From contig JAHLMK010000017.1 of NCBI GenBank assembly GCA_019915135.1, forward strand, positions 1 to 64,000: a stretch of DNA of 64,000 bases, read 5' to 3'. Source of the DNA: Strobilurus pachycystidiatus (taxonomy: Eukaryota; Basidiomycota; Agaricomycetes; Agaricales; Physalacriaceae). Under the pieces are notes generated by a model. It did no database searches. It was not told the origin of the DNA and saw only the letters and a program-made list of their open reading frames with translations. Within the stretch, counting starts at the first letter, position 1, and every line of letters begins with the position of its first letter. The position numbers were made by a program, and so were the translations under genes. Positions 1 through 11,260 of this stretch are shown piece after piece.

Positions 1-347
1 ACTCCGTCGGCGTGTACACACGCGTTGGAAATGAGCGCTGTGGGAAGACGAACATGTTCATGAGAGTCTGCGAATGTCTTCACAGTTGGAAGACCAGAAG
101 CTGGTTCTCTTTGTATTAGGACAGACTGTTCAATTAGACGCACCACTGTAGTGGCACCATTCGTGCCAAATCTATCGCCACTACGCGCAGCTGACAGAGT
201 AGATGGTGGAAGTGGATTGATGCGTCATCATGCCAGGGCCTCGGCACCAGTCAATGACGCCTTCTATGAATCGTCTTGTGCACGTTCCAACCGCCTGACT
301 TTCATTTATAAGGGGCCGGCCAACCTCCTTCCTTCACTGCTCCCACC
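1..347. other. Upstream region of first gene, no gene seen
   Basis: No convincing coding exon or RNA gene is visible. It lies directly upstream of the membrane-protein gene starting at 348 and presumably holds its promoter. An AT-richer stretch with TTTATAAGG around 303-311 is a possible TATA-like element about 40 bases before the ATG. Confidence 0.4.
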
Positions 348-1270
348 ATGGCTGACGCTTCCTGGAAAGATGGTATTCTCCTCAAAGTACGTGGCGGCCA
401 GGCTCTTCGCTGTCCTCTAGTGCTCATGACTCTGCAGATCGTCAATATTATCGTCTACTTCCTGTTCTTGGGGTCAAACCTGTACACAGTAGCCGCTCCG
501 TCCGAGATTTATTATACGGGCAAGGAGACCTACATAACTCCTGCTCCGTGGGCATTCTTGATATGGTATGTCTCATCTCGCCGTTGCACTGGCCACTGGA
601 TCTAATTCATCTCAAAAGGTCTCTGATCCATCTGCTCCTCCTCGGCACCATCATCTACCAATTCTTCCCAGGAGGCAAGGCCTCCATCGTCGACGGTATC
701 TCGTGGCGCTTCCCCCTCCTCGGCATCCTCAACCTCATCTACGTCAACCTGTGGGCTTCGCATCACTACATCGTCGCCTTCGTATTCGCACTCTTCGTAT
801 CCTCCGCAGTCACACACATCTATTACGTTGTCAAGAAGCATCACGTCTCCCAGAGCACCGCCGACGAGATCTTTGTCCATTTACCCTTCTCACTCTACCA
901 CGGCTGGACCACCCTCCTTGTGGTCCTGACCGCCTTCGAGGCGTTCGGCGTCAACGCAATTGACCACAAGGCGGGCATCTGGACCAAGGTCTTTGTGTTC
1001 CTTGCCTTGTTCTTCTTGGAGGGGACCGCCGCTACGTACGCGTTCTCCAGCCCTGAGGGCGACCTGCCTGCCAGCGTTGCCATCGCATGGTCCCTTTTCG
1101 CCATCTTTGCGCATCAGCGCTCGTCGGGCTTCGTCCACTGGAGCGCCCTCGTCTTCGCTATCCTTGCGTTGATCTGGGTTGTCAAGGGAGCATGGGGTCT
1201 CAGCAGGAAGGTCCGCGGAGGCATCAGACTTGATGATGAGGAGCGTGCTCCTCTCGTTGGCTCTGGTTGA
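348..1270 (+). CDS. Polytopic membrane protein, TspO/MBR-like
   Basis: Exons 348-386, 438-565 and 619-1270 give a 272-residue protein. Introns of 51 and 53 bases have GT-AG borders and CTCAT/CTAAT branch motifs. The first intron is a multiple of three and carries no stop, so the unspliced frame also reads through. Hydropathy suggests about seven membrane segments. The stretch [10 protein letters not shown] near residues 47-56 recalls the 'TPAxxxFxIW' start of TspO/MBR-like membrane proteins; that link is inference. The C-terminal tail is charged and acidic (LDDEERAPL). A family of such proteins of unknown function is common in agarics. The gene is convergent with ALG3, with 187 bases between the stops. 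ATG 348 is chosen because it gives the longest spliced frame and is followed at once by the first hydrophobic segment. Confidence 0.75.
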
Positions 1271-1457
1271 TTTGACCTCTTCGAAATGAAAGTACTTCGA
1301 CGTTGTCGTTGTCACACGACTCTCAAATTACGGACTGTGTAATATCTTTCTCCACTGATCTCTTTTTTGCTATATCCATGTAATATTACACCACAATATT
1401 CTCTTCATCGCAATGTAACATTGTGCGCTGTTAAATTCACTTGTGAACTTGTACCTT

Positions 1458-2716
1458 CTATGCGATTGCAAGACCAAGCAGCAAGGTCATATTCGACAAC
1501 AGCAGAGTCGAAGAGGATAGTGGAGTCGAAGGAAATACATTCCATGCATACTCAACCGCGGCAATGAGAAGGATTCTACGTCGCAGTCAGCCATGATCAA
1601 CATAACTGGCGCGGAAACTCAACTTGACAAGCCAAGGAAACCCAGTTCTCCAAGCCAAATATGGCACCTGGTGCGCATACCACGAATAGAACTGGTAATG
1701 AAGGGACCTCGAGAATGTGATGCCGATGAGGTTGGCGGTAAAAAGCATGAGAGTGATGTCCTGATTCTTGTCGAAGCCTGCCGGGAGGGACGGTCTCCTC
1801 ACTGCCCGACTGATGACTTTCCAACCACCCATCCATCGCCAACCAAACACAGTGAGAATGGTGACGTGCCCCAACAGTAGTGACCATTTCCATTGCGCAC
1901 TGAGGAACGTTTCCTCACTGACCATACGCCAATTTACGGTCCATTTGTACAGGAACGCACGCGACAGATCGAAGGCGCCCATCAAGTATTCCCTAGGATA
2001 TTCCCGGAACGGATACGCTGCCGCTAATTGTACAGCAACGACCGTTGCCACTGCAGGAAGAGAAGGGATGATGCCGCGCCGTTTGGCGAATATCACGACT
2101 AGGGCGGGGGCGTACAGGAGGATGTTCATCTTCACGGAGAGTGCGAGACTGAAGAAAGCGGCGCCAATGATGTCCCATTCCTGTTTGATGGCTAGGATGG
2201 ACATGTTCATGAAAAGGACGGCCCAGCAATCGTTGAAAAGGCGCAGCACAAATATGGAGTGAAGGCGTTTACTGAGAGGGAGCAGGAGGAGAAGCCAATT
2301 TGGAGCGTTGGCGCGGTAGTAAATGGCCATGGAGGTCATGAGAGTGAGGATGTAAAGCAGGCCATAAACATATTGCACGTTGCGGATATTGTCGCCGATG
2401 GTGTATAGAAACTGGTGGATGTGTACGTGTCCTGCGGGATACACAAGCGGCCCAGTGGGACCTGATATTTTGGAGTAATCGCGTTCGCCTTTGAGATAAA
2501 CCTCGACTTGGATCATGTAGGTTTCCCAGTCAATTTCGGTGTCTGATGGGAAGGCAGGTAAGTATTTGGCTGTGGATGGACTGAATTCTGACAGGAAATG
2601 AATCGAATGATAAGGAGCGTAAGAAATACATCTCCAAGGGCTATGAGCGACGCCAGCGTCCAAAAGGATCGCCGGTCGAACAAAAGTGAGTGGACGTGGC
2701 GAAAGAGAAGTGACAT
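1458..2716 (-). CDS. ALG3: Dol-P-Man:Man5GlcNAc2-PP-Dol alpha-1,3-mannosyltransferase (ALG3)
   Basis: Exons, in coding order 2716-2593, 2542-1624 and 1575-1458, encode 386 residues, a normal length for ALG3 (GT58 family). The enzyme adds the sixth mannose to the lipid-linked N-glycan precursor on the lumenal side of the ER. Splicing of the first intron creates YTEIDW at residues 42-47, the family hallmark, followed by SGPTGPLVYPAGHVHI. The HYQFYSWYAH motif near the C-terminus is also typical. The last exon restores the expected EYAWNVFPST tail that the unspliced frame lacks. Many hydrophobic segments fit an ER multi-pass protein. Introns are 50 and 48 bases. The start at 2716 lies just before the first membrane segment. 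Confidence 0.95.
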
Positions 2717-3346
2717 GTCCGATCACAGGTTCGAACACGTTCGAACACGATCGCTGACGCCGACGGCAGGCAAATTATCTTATTTGTTCACTTCCAGCAT
2801 TATGCGGCCCCCCATTGTTGAAAACTGGACTCCGCCACTACTCTGCCTTGTCTGCGGGCCGTCCTTACGCTATAACCTCTCGCAAACTGGCTTATCAGGC
2901 GTTCGAAGCTTGAGCCTAGCACCGTCAGTCTTCATCATCCGACTATCAAACGTCCGTCGCCGATGACTCGTCGCGTTTCGCATTCCGCATACTTTTGTAT
3001 GTGACTCTGGAGTCTGGGAGGCCCCACGAATCACGCTCACCATACAACAATGATACAACACGCGGCTCAGCGGGCATACTCGTCCGCCTAATCTCGTTAT
3101 AGTAGTCTCAGCATAATCTCGGTGACAGCAACCCGCGACGGCTTTGCAGGTTGCTCCCGTCTTTTTCGGGCCCATATGGGCAGTGGTATCCTTCCGCCCT
3201 TCTTTCACTACTGTAACATCTATTCGTTCGCCGAAATTGTTTCAGCACGCGCCAAGGCGAACTAAGTCATATAAGATGGTGGTTCATCGGCCAACTTCAT
3301 TGTTACCTGTGCTCCAAGGCCCTGCTTCTGCCTCTCGTTAGCCGAG
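2717..3346. other. Divergent intergenic region
   Basis: This 630-base gap separates ALG3 (minus) from the secreted-protein gene (plus) and must hold both promoters. Near 2731-2750 the 10-mer TTCGAACACG is repeated twice in tandem, 15-34 bases upstream of the ALG3 ATG. Nothing else is recognisable. Confidence 0.4.
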
Positions 3347-4264
3347 ATGCTCTCCCAGTCTATCCTCCTAGCTGCGTTGACGATTCCTTGTCTTGCTTGG
3401 ACCGAATATGTCATTAGTGTGCCTAATGGAAACCATCTGGTTGGCGTCTATCTTTCTTAATTTCGATAACTCTGAAATGTCCGCAGAATGGCCTTGAAAG
3501 TCGTGATGACAGATCAGGATGGGAATCCGTTCCCAGTGATTTGGCTTCGTACTCAATCGGGGGAGACTATGACCCTTCTAAGGTCGGTTGGAGGTATGTG
3601 CACTTATTGGGCTTGTCTTTCTTTGCTGGGGGTCTAAACATCAGACGGAAGACTGGCCAGCGAAGGCGACTCATCCGCCATCATCTATCAATATGACGAC
3701 TCTGCTGTTTCGCTCCTGGTCGATCGCGATACGAAAGAAGGTGTCGAAATGGGCGTGTTCTGGGTTCATACTATTGATCAGGACTATCCCACCGACGCCA
3801 GTGCTGAAAGCGCTGTAGCTAAGCGTGATGTATGGTGAGTCCTTGATTTCTGTCTTTATGCCCGAGGGTCCACATCCTGAGGATCACGTTAGGGACAATG
3901 GCACTTTCGTTAAACTCCCATTTCAAAATCGGGTTCTTGCAGTTGACAATATTGAATGCGACGAAGGCATATCTCTCACTCTCGAGATCTGGGACGCCCA
4001 CGGCGGATATCAGTGCGTAAATGGGACAGACAATCTTGCATACTCTCTACCGGACGCCTTCCCGATCAATGCCACAGTTACTGCCACAGAGTCTGCGAGT
4101 AGTATCAACCTCTACATCACCGGCGACGAACCGATTCTGTACGCGTTGGGAGACGGGACTGGTACGTATCTTCGACGGTTGCATCCGAAATACTTCTAAT
4201 GTCTCTCTCAGTACCTACCGTCACGACAGGATACAAACTGGGCGTCCAAGTTTGCCCTGATTAG
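3347..4264 (+). CDS. Secreted protein of unknown function
   Basis: The ATG at 3347 opens a signal-peptide-like run (LSQSILLAALTIPCLA). Exons 3645-3834, 3893-4161 and 4212-4264 join cleanly in one frame and end at TAG 4264; introns are 51, 58 and 50 bases. The exon ending at 3593 (donor GTATGT) joins in the frame reading DQDGNPFPVIW. The junction between the signal-peptide exon and that exon is not resolved: none of the visible GT sites after 3409 combines with AG 3486 in frame. A donor at 3419 or 3440 with AG at 3517 would work. The mature part is about 240 residues, acidic, with a few cysteines and possible N-glycosylation sites (NGT). No family was recognised. It could be a surface or effector-like protein. 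Confidence 0.65.
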
Positions 4265-5071
4265 AGTACATGCACTTTACTCTCAAGCGCAGTCATTTAT
4301 GAATGCAGAAGATTCTATGTAGGCCCTATTGATGAGGCTTGTAAGAGTCAAATCCAAGCGCACAGCGGCGAAGGTTTCCCCCACTCTCAGACAGCGAATG
4401 GTGACTCCCGACTCCCGCAGCTTGCATAACATCCTACTCCTCGTGTTTCCGCTACCAGTGCGACCACATATGTATATGTATTTGGAGACGTATCCTCCAC
4501 AACATTGCATCCAACACTGCGCAAACCGCCGCAAAGTCTGACCAGTACTAATCGTATTATCTTGGCCGAGTTTCTGCAGCCCGCCTTTCATTTGAGCTTC
4601 CTTAAGACTTACGTATCTCGCCAACACACAGTGCACTATCTATATACCCTATCCCCATGTGTTCTCGCATCGCGGCACCGCGCGTACTCCCATGACATTT
4701 TAGTTTCATGATGAAGGCATTGCGGGCCCAGTAACTTGTGGACCTTTTCCTTTCACCAGATGAGAGATTGTATTATACTTCCATCATCATCGTAAGCCCA
4801 GTATCTCAGTAATAAAGTGCATGCATTGCGCGTCAACAGAATCGGCGCCTTTGGAAGTCGGGTGGCGGGAGACAATGCCATATTTGGAAGCCGCTGTTAC
4901 CATACCCGGGGCAGTCGGGACCGCTACCCTGACACAGCTGAGCCGATAATGAACGGCTCTCGCTCGGTGCTAATCACGTCATCTACCCTCAGCATTTCGT
5001 TAGCCTGGAAACCCGGCTCTAGTAGCGAAGACAGTCGTTCGCTGAGATGAAACCACGCCTTGCTCACTACT
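4265..5071. other. Intergenic region, nothing recognised
   Basis: These 807 bases between the secreted-protein gene and the amino acid permease show only short ORFs without protein character. The distal part should contain the permease promoter. Confidence 0.4.
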
Positions 5072-7265
5072 ATGACCACCGAAAACGGTGCATCCGCCGC
5101 GTCTGCGGAGAACTCCCGCCTCCGTCGGGCGTTGTCTGCGAGACAAGTCCAGATGATTGCAATAGCTGGTACAATTGGAACTGGCCTCTTCTTAGGCAAG
5201 TTTTCTCCCGAGTACAGTACAGGCAGCTCAATCTAGTAGGAACGGGGCGCTCCCTGGCGCAAGGCGGTCCCGCGAGCATTCTAATATGCTACGGCCTTGT
5301 AGGTTTTGTTGTATATGTAACACTCCTCCTGCTGGGCGAAATGGCAACTCAATATCCCGTGGCCGGCTCATTTAACGCTTATACGACGCGCTTCTTCTCG
5401 CCGGCCTATGGTTTCGCGCTTTCGTGGAATTACTGGTTCAATGACGCAGTCTCGGTAGAGTCAAATAAGTCGTTGTTTTCACGCGTGCTAACTCATTCTA
5501 AAGGTTGCTTCGGACCTGACCGCCGCGCAACTCGTACTTCAGTACTGGACACCTTGGCACCCATGGGTTATAAGTCTTGGATTCTGGGTCTTCCTCGTGG
5601 GTGTGAATGCTTCACATGTCAGGGCATACGGGGAACTCGGTACGCATCGCCATCTCGACCTCAATCACACTCTGACTTCAAGGTCAATAGAGTATTGGCT
5701 ATCGTCGCTCAAAGTGCTGACCGTCGTTATCTTCATCATCGTTGGGGTAGCCGTTAATTTTGAGGATCGCATCGGTTTCAGTAATTGGCGGATAGAGGGG
5801 GCTCCCTTTGTTGGAGGGTTTGGAGGGTTTGCGCGAGTGTTTGTGACGGCTTCTTTCGCGTGTAAGTGATTCACGGGACGCTTCAGCATGCTCTAATCTT
5901 TGTCATGCACTGGCAGACGGCGGGACAGAAAGTCTCGGGATAGCCGCCGGAGAGACAGCGAATCCTTCTCGTGCTATGCCAAAGGTAGGCAGATCTCCCT
6001 GAGTCCATAGGCTTGTACCTCACTGATGATGTTCAACTCAAAGGTGGTCAAGTTTGTGTTCTGGCGGTGAGTTCCCAAAAAGGAATTCAATGTGGCGCAT
6101 TCCCATCCGAATCCTACATTCCACTGACCCTGATCAAGGATACTGCTCTTCTACATACTGAGCATATTGGTGATCGGATTAAATGTGCCTTGGAACTACC
6201 CAAACCTTTCCAACCGCAGTACTGCCACATCTCCTTTTACAATTGTATTCAAACTTGCGGGATCGAGTAAGTTCTCTCTCTATCGTCGCCGCAGAGAACT
6301 TCTCAATCTATTTTGTCTTTGCAGCAACAGCAGCTTCGTCCATGAACACGGTCATCCTCACTTCCGTACTGTCGGCCGGTAATCACGCGCTGTTTGCAGG
6401 CACTAGGGTTTTGTACAGTCCGTCGTCTCCTCTGTAATAACGGCCGATAGTCATAACTTTGTCAGGTCTTTCGGTCAACGAACCAGCGCAGGCACATAAG
6501 ATATTTTCTTGGACCACGTCTAGCGGAGTGCCTCTGCCGGCTCTAGCTCTCACAAGCAGTGTAAGCGTGTTATGCTTTGGTTCCAGCTTTATTGGCAGCG
6601 GCCAACTGTGGGGTTGGCTGCAAAACATCGTCGGGGTGTCCAATCAGGTACTTCCTTTCCCTAGCGGCTTTCTGGTTCCTGATCTTGCCAGATCGCTTGG
6701 TTGTCCATCGGACTGGCTAGCTGGAGATTCAGACAGGCTTGGCTTCGTCAAGGCCGTCCGCTCAACGAGCTCAAATTTAGGGCAGCATGGACATGGCCGT
6801 GGGGGCCTCCCTTCGTTGTGAGTGTGTTCCGAGCACATGTGCGTACAACTACTCATTATTGCGGATCTGTAGGTCGTCACCGTGACTTTGCTCATACTCA
6901 GTACGGCCTCCCCGTTCCCGCTCTCCCGCTCATATTGAATCAGATTCACAGTCCAAGGATGGTCTTCGGTAATACCGCACTTCTCAATAGTCGACTTTGC
7001 CTCGTTTTACATCGAGATTCCCGTCATGCTGGTAATGTATTTTGCCTGGCTAGCCGTAAAGAAAGGGCCAGCAGATTCGCTATCGGAAACTACGCCGCTC
7101 TTGCCTACGCCGGAAGAGCACAGAGAAACCACTACATGGTATCAAGACCTTGTTGACCCTGATTCGGTAGACCTTCGGAGAGACGAATATGAAGAGGTGG
7201 AAGTGGAGGATACGTCGAGGGACCGGCATCATGTTCTAACATCTTTGTATAATTTCTTCGCGTAG
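5072..7265 (+). CDS. Amino acid permease (APC superfamily)
   Basis: Twelve exons: 5072-5195, 5240-5454, 5504-5639, 5691-5861, 5917-5984, 6044-6066, 6139-6266, 6325-6417, 6466-6647, 6692-6817, 6873-6900, 6952-7265. They encode 535 residues, normal for fungal YAT-type plasma-membrane amino acid permeases. GTIGTGLFLG at residues 33-42 is the family's first-helix motif. GEMATQYPVAGSF, SWNYWFNDA and GGTESLGIAAGE are further signatures. About twelve hydrophobic segments are visible, with a charged C-terminal tail. The first intron (5196-5239) must start with GC (GCAAGT) to make the LG|TGRSL junction, so it is a GC-AG intron. The other ten are GT-AG. Exon 6 is only 23 bases. Substrate cannot be told from sequence. 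Confidence 0.95.
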
Positions 7266-7776
7266 TTCATGTATTCGGTGAGATAATGCATCGGAGTTCA
7301 GCCATCCATCGAGTGCTATTTCTCGTACTTGGTTGTCTCAGAGTGTTTGGTGGCTCGGAGCGTCGGGTATCATGAGTCGGTCCAGTGTGTGAAGTTAACC
7401 TTAGGGATCGGATTCGTTCTTTCTCACGAAGTCTGAGCTACTTCTCTAGTGTTGACGAAAACACCAGCCCCCGCCAGGATTGTCAGCTATCACCAAAAAT
7501 TGCGTTCCTGGACTAGCACCTCTGTATAACATGCGCATTGACAAGGTATTGCCTGAGGGTGTGTGTTGTCCCTCATCACCGTCGGCTCGCCTGCGAGTCT
7601 TCGAGCACTTACCTACTGTGAACTCGGTTGACTCTCAATATAACGATAAAGGATCAGTGAATGCAAAATACATTATTGAGGAGGACTAGAAGATACATTG
7701 AGTGGGGATTCCATGAGGTAGTTCTAAGGTGTATGGATAAACTAAAAGTGTATAAAATACAGAGTGATTGAAGCCG
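7266..7776. other. Convergent intergenic region
   Basis: This 511-base gap lies between the 3' ends of the permease and HSP78. No gene was found. It should hold both transcript ends. Confidence 0.4.
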
Positions 7777-10700
7777 CTAGACATGTTCCTTGGCTTCGAT
7801 GTTCGTATTGACTGCATTAGAGTCGGGTGAGTGGTTGTCTTTGATATCAAGCGTTGTCCCGTCTTCGCTCGCGCGGATAACAACCGTGTCACCATCCCTG
7901 ATAAGCAAGTCAGTCAAGCATTTAAGTGGTCTTCTAGACGAACCTTATGGTGCCCTTGAGAAGTTTCTGCGCCAAAGGGAACAGAACGTCTGTCCGCACG
8001 ACTCGAGCGATAGCCCGAGCCCCATAAACCTGGGAATAACCTTGCTGTGCGAGCAAGTTTCGAGCACCTTCGTCGACGTCTAGGACTATGCGGCGTCCTT
8101 GGAGACGGTCGGCGACATCCTTGAGGCGAAGATCCACGACTTGGAGAATTGACTGGCAAGAGAGCTTGTTGAAGACAAGCATTGTGTCGAGGCGGTTCAG
8201 CAGTTCTGGTGCGAAATATGAGGACGTCCGTTCGAGAACTTCCTCGCGAGCCTCTGGTGTTACAACGCCGTCCTCAGTGCAAGCAGTGGGATGGGCAAGG
8301 ATGTCACTTCCTGTGAAGAACCGCCTTCAGTACGTGGTACGGATAGAGGCATATCAGACTCACCCAGGTTGCTGGTCAGACAAATGATGGTGTTCTTGAA
8401 GTCGACTTTGCGACCTTGACTATCCGTGATGCTACCTTCATCCAATATCTGGAGAAGAATCATCGCAACATCCTGGTGAAACCCATGTGAATATGAAGTC
8501 GCGATCTAGTGGGAGGAAAGCTCGTACCTTGTGAGCCTTTTCCAGTTCGTCAAGCAGAATGACAGCTACGGTGATTGAGGACGATGTAAGGCGCGTAATG
8601 ATGTATCTTCTTACCATAGGGCTTCCTTCTGACGGCTTCGGTCAATTGACCGCCTTCTTCGAATCCGACATATCCAGGAGCTGCTCCGATTAAACGCGAT
8701 ATTGTGTGTCGGTCGTGGTACTCGGACATATTTATATTGATGCTAGATCGCCGGTGAGCAAGATCAAGAAGCATACATATCGCAGGAAACTTACAGTCCG
8801 CGTTGTTCGTCATTGAAAAGGAATCCAGCCAAAGCTTTGCAAAGTTCGGTCTGGATGTTGTCAGCCACGAAGTGGGTGTTCGTGCATCGCTGTACTCACC
8901 TTGCCAACGCCAGTAGGACCGAGGAACAGGAATGACGCTACAGGTCGATTGGGCGCTTGCAGCCCAGCCCTTGAGATACGAACGGCATCGCTGACCGCTG
9001 CGACGACGTGGTCTTGACCAACAACTCGCTGCTTGAGGACATCATCCATCTACGAAAATTGAGGCTTTCATCGAGAACAGAAAGGGAAGTGACATACATG
9101 TACAAGCTTATCCCTCTCGCCCTTGAGAAGGTTTGTTACCGGGATACCAGTGGCCTTGGCTACAACCCTAGAAATGTCATTGGAGGTGACACGGTCGTGT
9201 AGCATCGTCAATGGGGAATCAGAGTCGTTCTCCGGAGACTCGGTTTTCTCATCCGGCAGCTGGCTTTCCAATTCGGGGATAGTCGAGAACCGCAGGCGAC
9301 TAGCTAGCTCGAAATGACCTTGCCTCTGGGCAACTTCCAATTGATGTTTCGCGTCTTCCAACCTCTCTTTTAAGGCTTTGATGCGGTCCAGGCGCGTCCG
9401 CTCTGTGATGAATGTGAGTCTTGATCGTGAATCGATTCATTGACTGAGTGTCACCTTCATGCCAAATGGCAGTAAGGCGTGAGGCCTCCTCTCGTTTGGC
9501 GGAGAGGTCAGACTCCACCTTCAATCTGCGCTCTACGCTGAAAATATCGGATTCGTTCTTCAGGCTCTCCAACTCGATCTGGAGCGTCATGATGTCGCGA
9601 TCCAGTGCCTCAAGCTCGTCCGGCTTGGATTCTTGTGCCAATCGCAAGGCAGACGCAGCTTCGTCAATCAAGTCGATGGCTTTGTCCGGAAGGAAGCGGT
9701 CTGCAATGTATCGAGCAGAGTAGACGGCGGCTGTGGAACTAATTAGTCCATGGGGTGCCACATTGAACGTGCAACTGACCTGTAACGAGCGCAGAGTCGG
9801 AAATCTCGACACCATGATGAACCTCGTAGCGACTTTTGAGACCACGCAGGATGGAGATGGTGGCTTCAACCGAAGGTTCGTCTATTTGTACCGGCTGGAA
9901 GCGGCGTTCCAGGGCAGCATCCTTGCCAATAGTTTTTCGGTATTCGTCACCTGTTGATAAGCGTTAAAGACCGTCTGAAACCTGCCGAATCTCAACCTTA
10001 CGTGTAGTGGCACCGACAAGCTGGAGTCCGCGAGCAAGGGCGGGCTTGATCATCTGGCCAGCGTCGATGCTGCCCTCAGCTTTGCCAAGATTGAAGAGGG
10101 TATCTAGTGGATGGTTCTGTTAAGCAGATGACCATGCGCAGACCAGGCGGATACTCACGGACTTCGTCAATGAAGCAGATAACATTCCTCGCTTCATCTT
10201 CAATGTCACGAATGAGAGCCTTGAACTTTTCCTCAAACTGGCCACGAATTCCGGAGCCAGCCATGATGGCGGAAAGGTCAATGGAGAGTACGCGTTTGTC
10301 TTGAAGGGACTGTTACGGAATTCTTGAGAAGGGGTGTACAAGGAAGAGCCAATAAGACACACCTCTGGAACCTCTTTGGCAATGATTCGACTGGCCAGTC
10401 CTTCCAAAATGGCCGTCTTTCCTACTCCCGGTGGACCAATCAGCTAAAGGGATGTGAGTTCAGCTGTGGCGAGCAAAGTGAAGAACATTACTGACAACTG
10501 GGTTTGATTTGGTACGGCGAGAAAGGACTGTGACTGTTGAGCATATCCCATGCATGGAGGTCAACGACTGACTCACTCTGGATAGTACGTCGTATCTCTT
10601 CGTCTCTGCCGATGACTGGGTCCAGTTTGCCGTTCTTGGCCATTTCAGTCAAGTCTACACTCTGTGCACGTCGTCAGCTCGGAACTCTTGCAAGAGCGAG

Positions 10701-10957
10701 TTGTTACTCACATACTCCTTCAGCGCCTCGCCCTTCTTGTGCCCGCCGCCCATGCTGAAGCCAGGGAATCCCCCGGGAAAGCCACCTCCCCCGCTGCCCG
10801 AGGGAGGCTGCGCGTAATGCCTCACTGAGACTCCTGGTCGAGCATTGAGGAATGCGGACCCTATGGGCAGGCGGCGCGGATTCGGGATCAAGTAGGCTCT
10901 GCGCGGTAGGACAGCACCGCGGATGGCAGTTTTTGACAGATTTTTCACGCTGAGCAT
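7777..10957 (-). CDS. HSP78: Mitochondrial Hsp78/ClpB-type AAA+ disaggregase
   Basis: Sixteen exons in coding order: 10957-10712, 10661-10577, 10527-10496, 10443-10363, 10309-10159, 10103-10002, 9950-9780, 9730-9455, 9402-9098, 9049-8900, 8850-8795, 8742-8615, 8565-8528, 8472-8364, 8310-7944, 7897-7777. They give 805 residues, matching yeast Hsp78. The Arg-rich, acid-poor N-terminus ([15 protein letters not shown]) is a mitochondrial presequence, and the ClpB N-domain is absent as in Hsp78. NBD1 Walker A is GPPGVGKT (124-131) with Walker B ICFIDE. The coiled-coil M-domain follows. NBD2 Walker A is GPTGVGKT (527-534), with [11 protein letters not shown] as Walker B. It resolubilises aggregated matrix proteins with mtHsp70. 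All introns are 48-55 bases. Confidence 0.97.
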
Positions 10958-11260
10958 TGCGGAAATGGACGAATCCCAGAGTGCATCGCGTCGCTAAAAA
11001 TCCGACGTGGAAAGCTTCGGGAAAAGCACCGAACGATCCAGAAAACATAGGGATAGTCACGTGGCAAGCGGCAACACGGCTCTGTCAGTGTTCACTGCCA
11101 TTCAGTGAATCAAGTGAACGGCGCTTTGAATTGAGGCGCTTCGTGTGCATCGCTTATAAACAAGTATTGTGGCTACATATCTTCCTCATTTCTGATGCTC
11201 ATCTGTGGCATCTTCTCTCTGAATCGGGGAGGCCAGTCTCCAAACCACAACCCTACATGG
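10958..11260. promoter_or_regulatory. Shared promoter of HSP78 and ABC transporter
   Basis: Only 303 bases separate the two divergent start codons, so both promoters lie here. See the heat-shock-element candidate on the HSP78-proximal side. Confidence 0.6.
11016..11043. promoter_or_regulatory. Candidate gapped heat-shock element
   Basis: TTC at 11016-11018 is followed by GAA at 11021-11023, 11031-11033 and 11041-11043. TTCnnGAA is the canonical inverted core, and the later GAA units sit exactly 10 bases apart, as in gap-type heat-shock elements. It lies 59-86 bases upstream of the HSP78 start codon, which fits regulation by HSF1. It is inferred from pattern only. Confidence 0.45.

Noticed and set aside
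602..880. Minus-strand acidic ORF opposite the first gene
   Set aside because: It mirrors codons of the membrane protein on the plus strand and has an implausible Asp/Glu/Val composition.
5047..5757. 236-residue unspliced ORF as the permease N-terminus
   Set aside because: It runs through two introns; the family's N-terminal motif appears only from ATG 5072 with the GC-AG intron removed.
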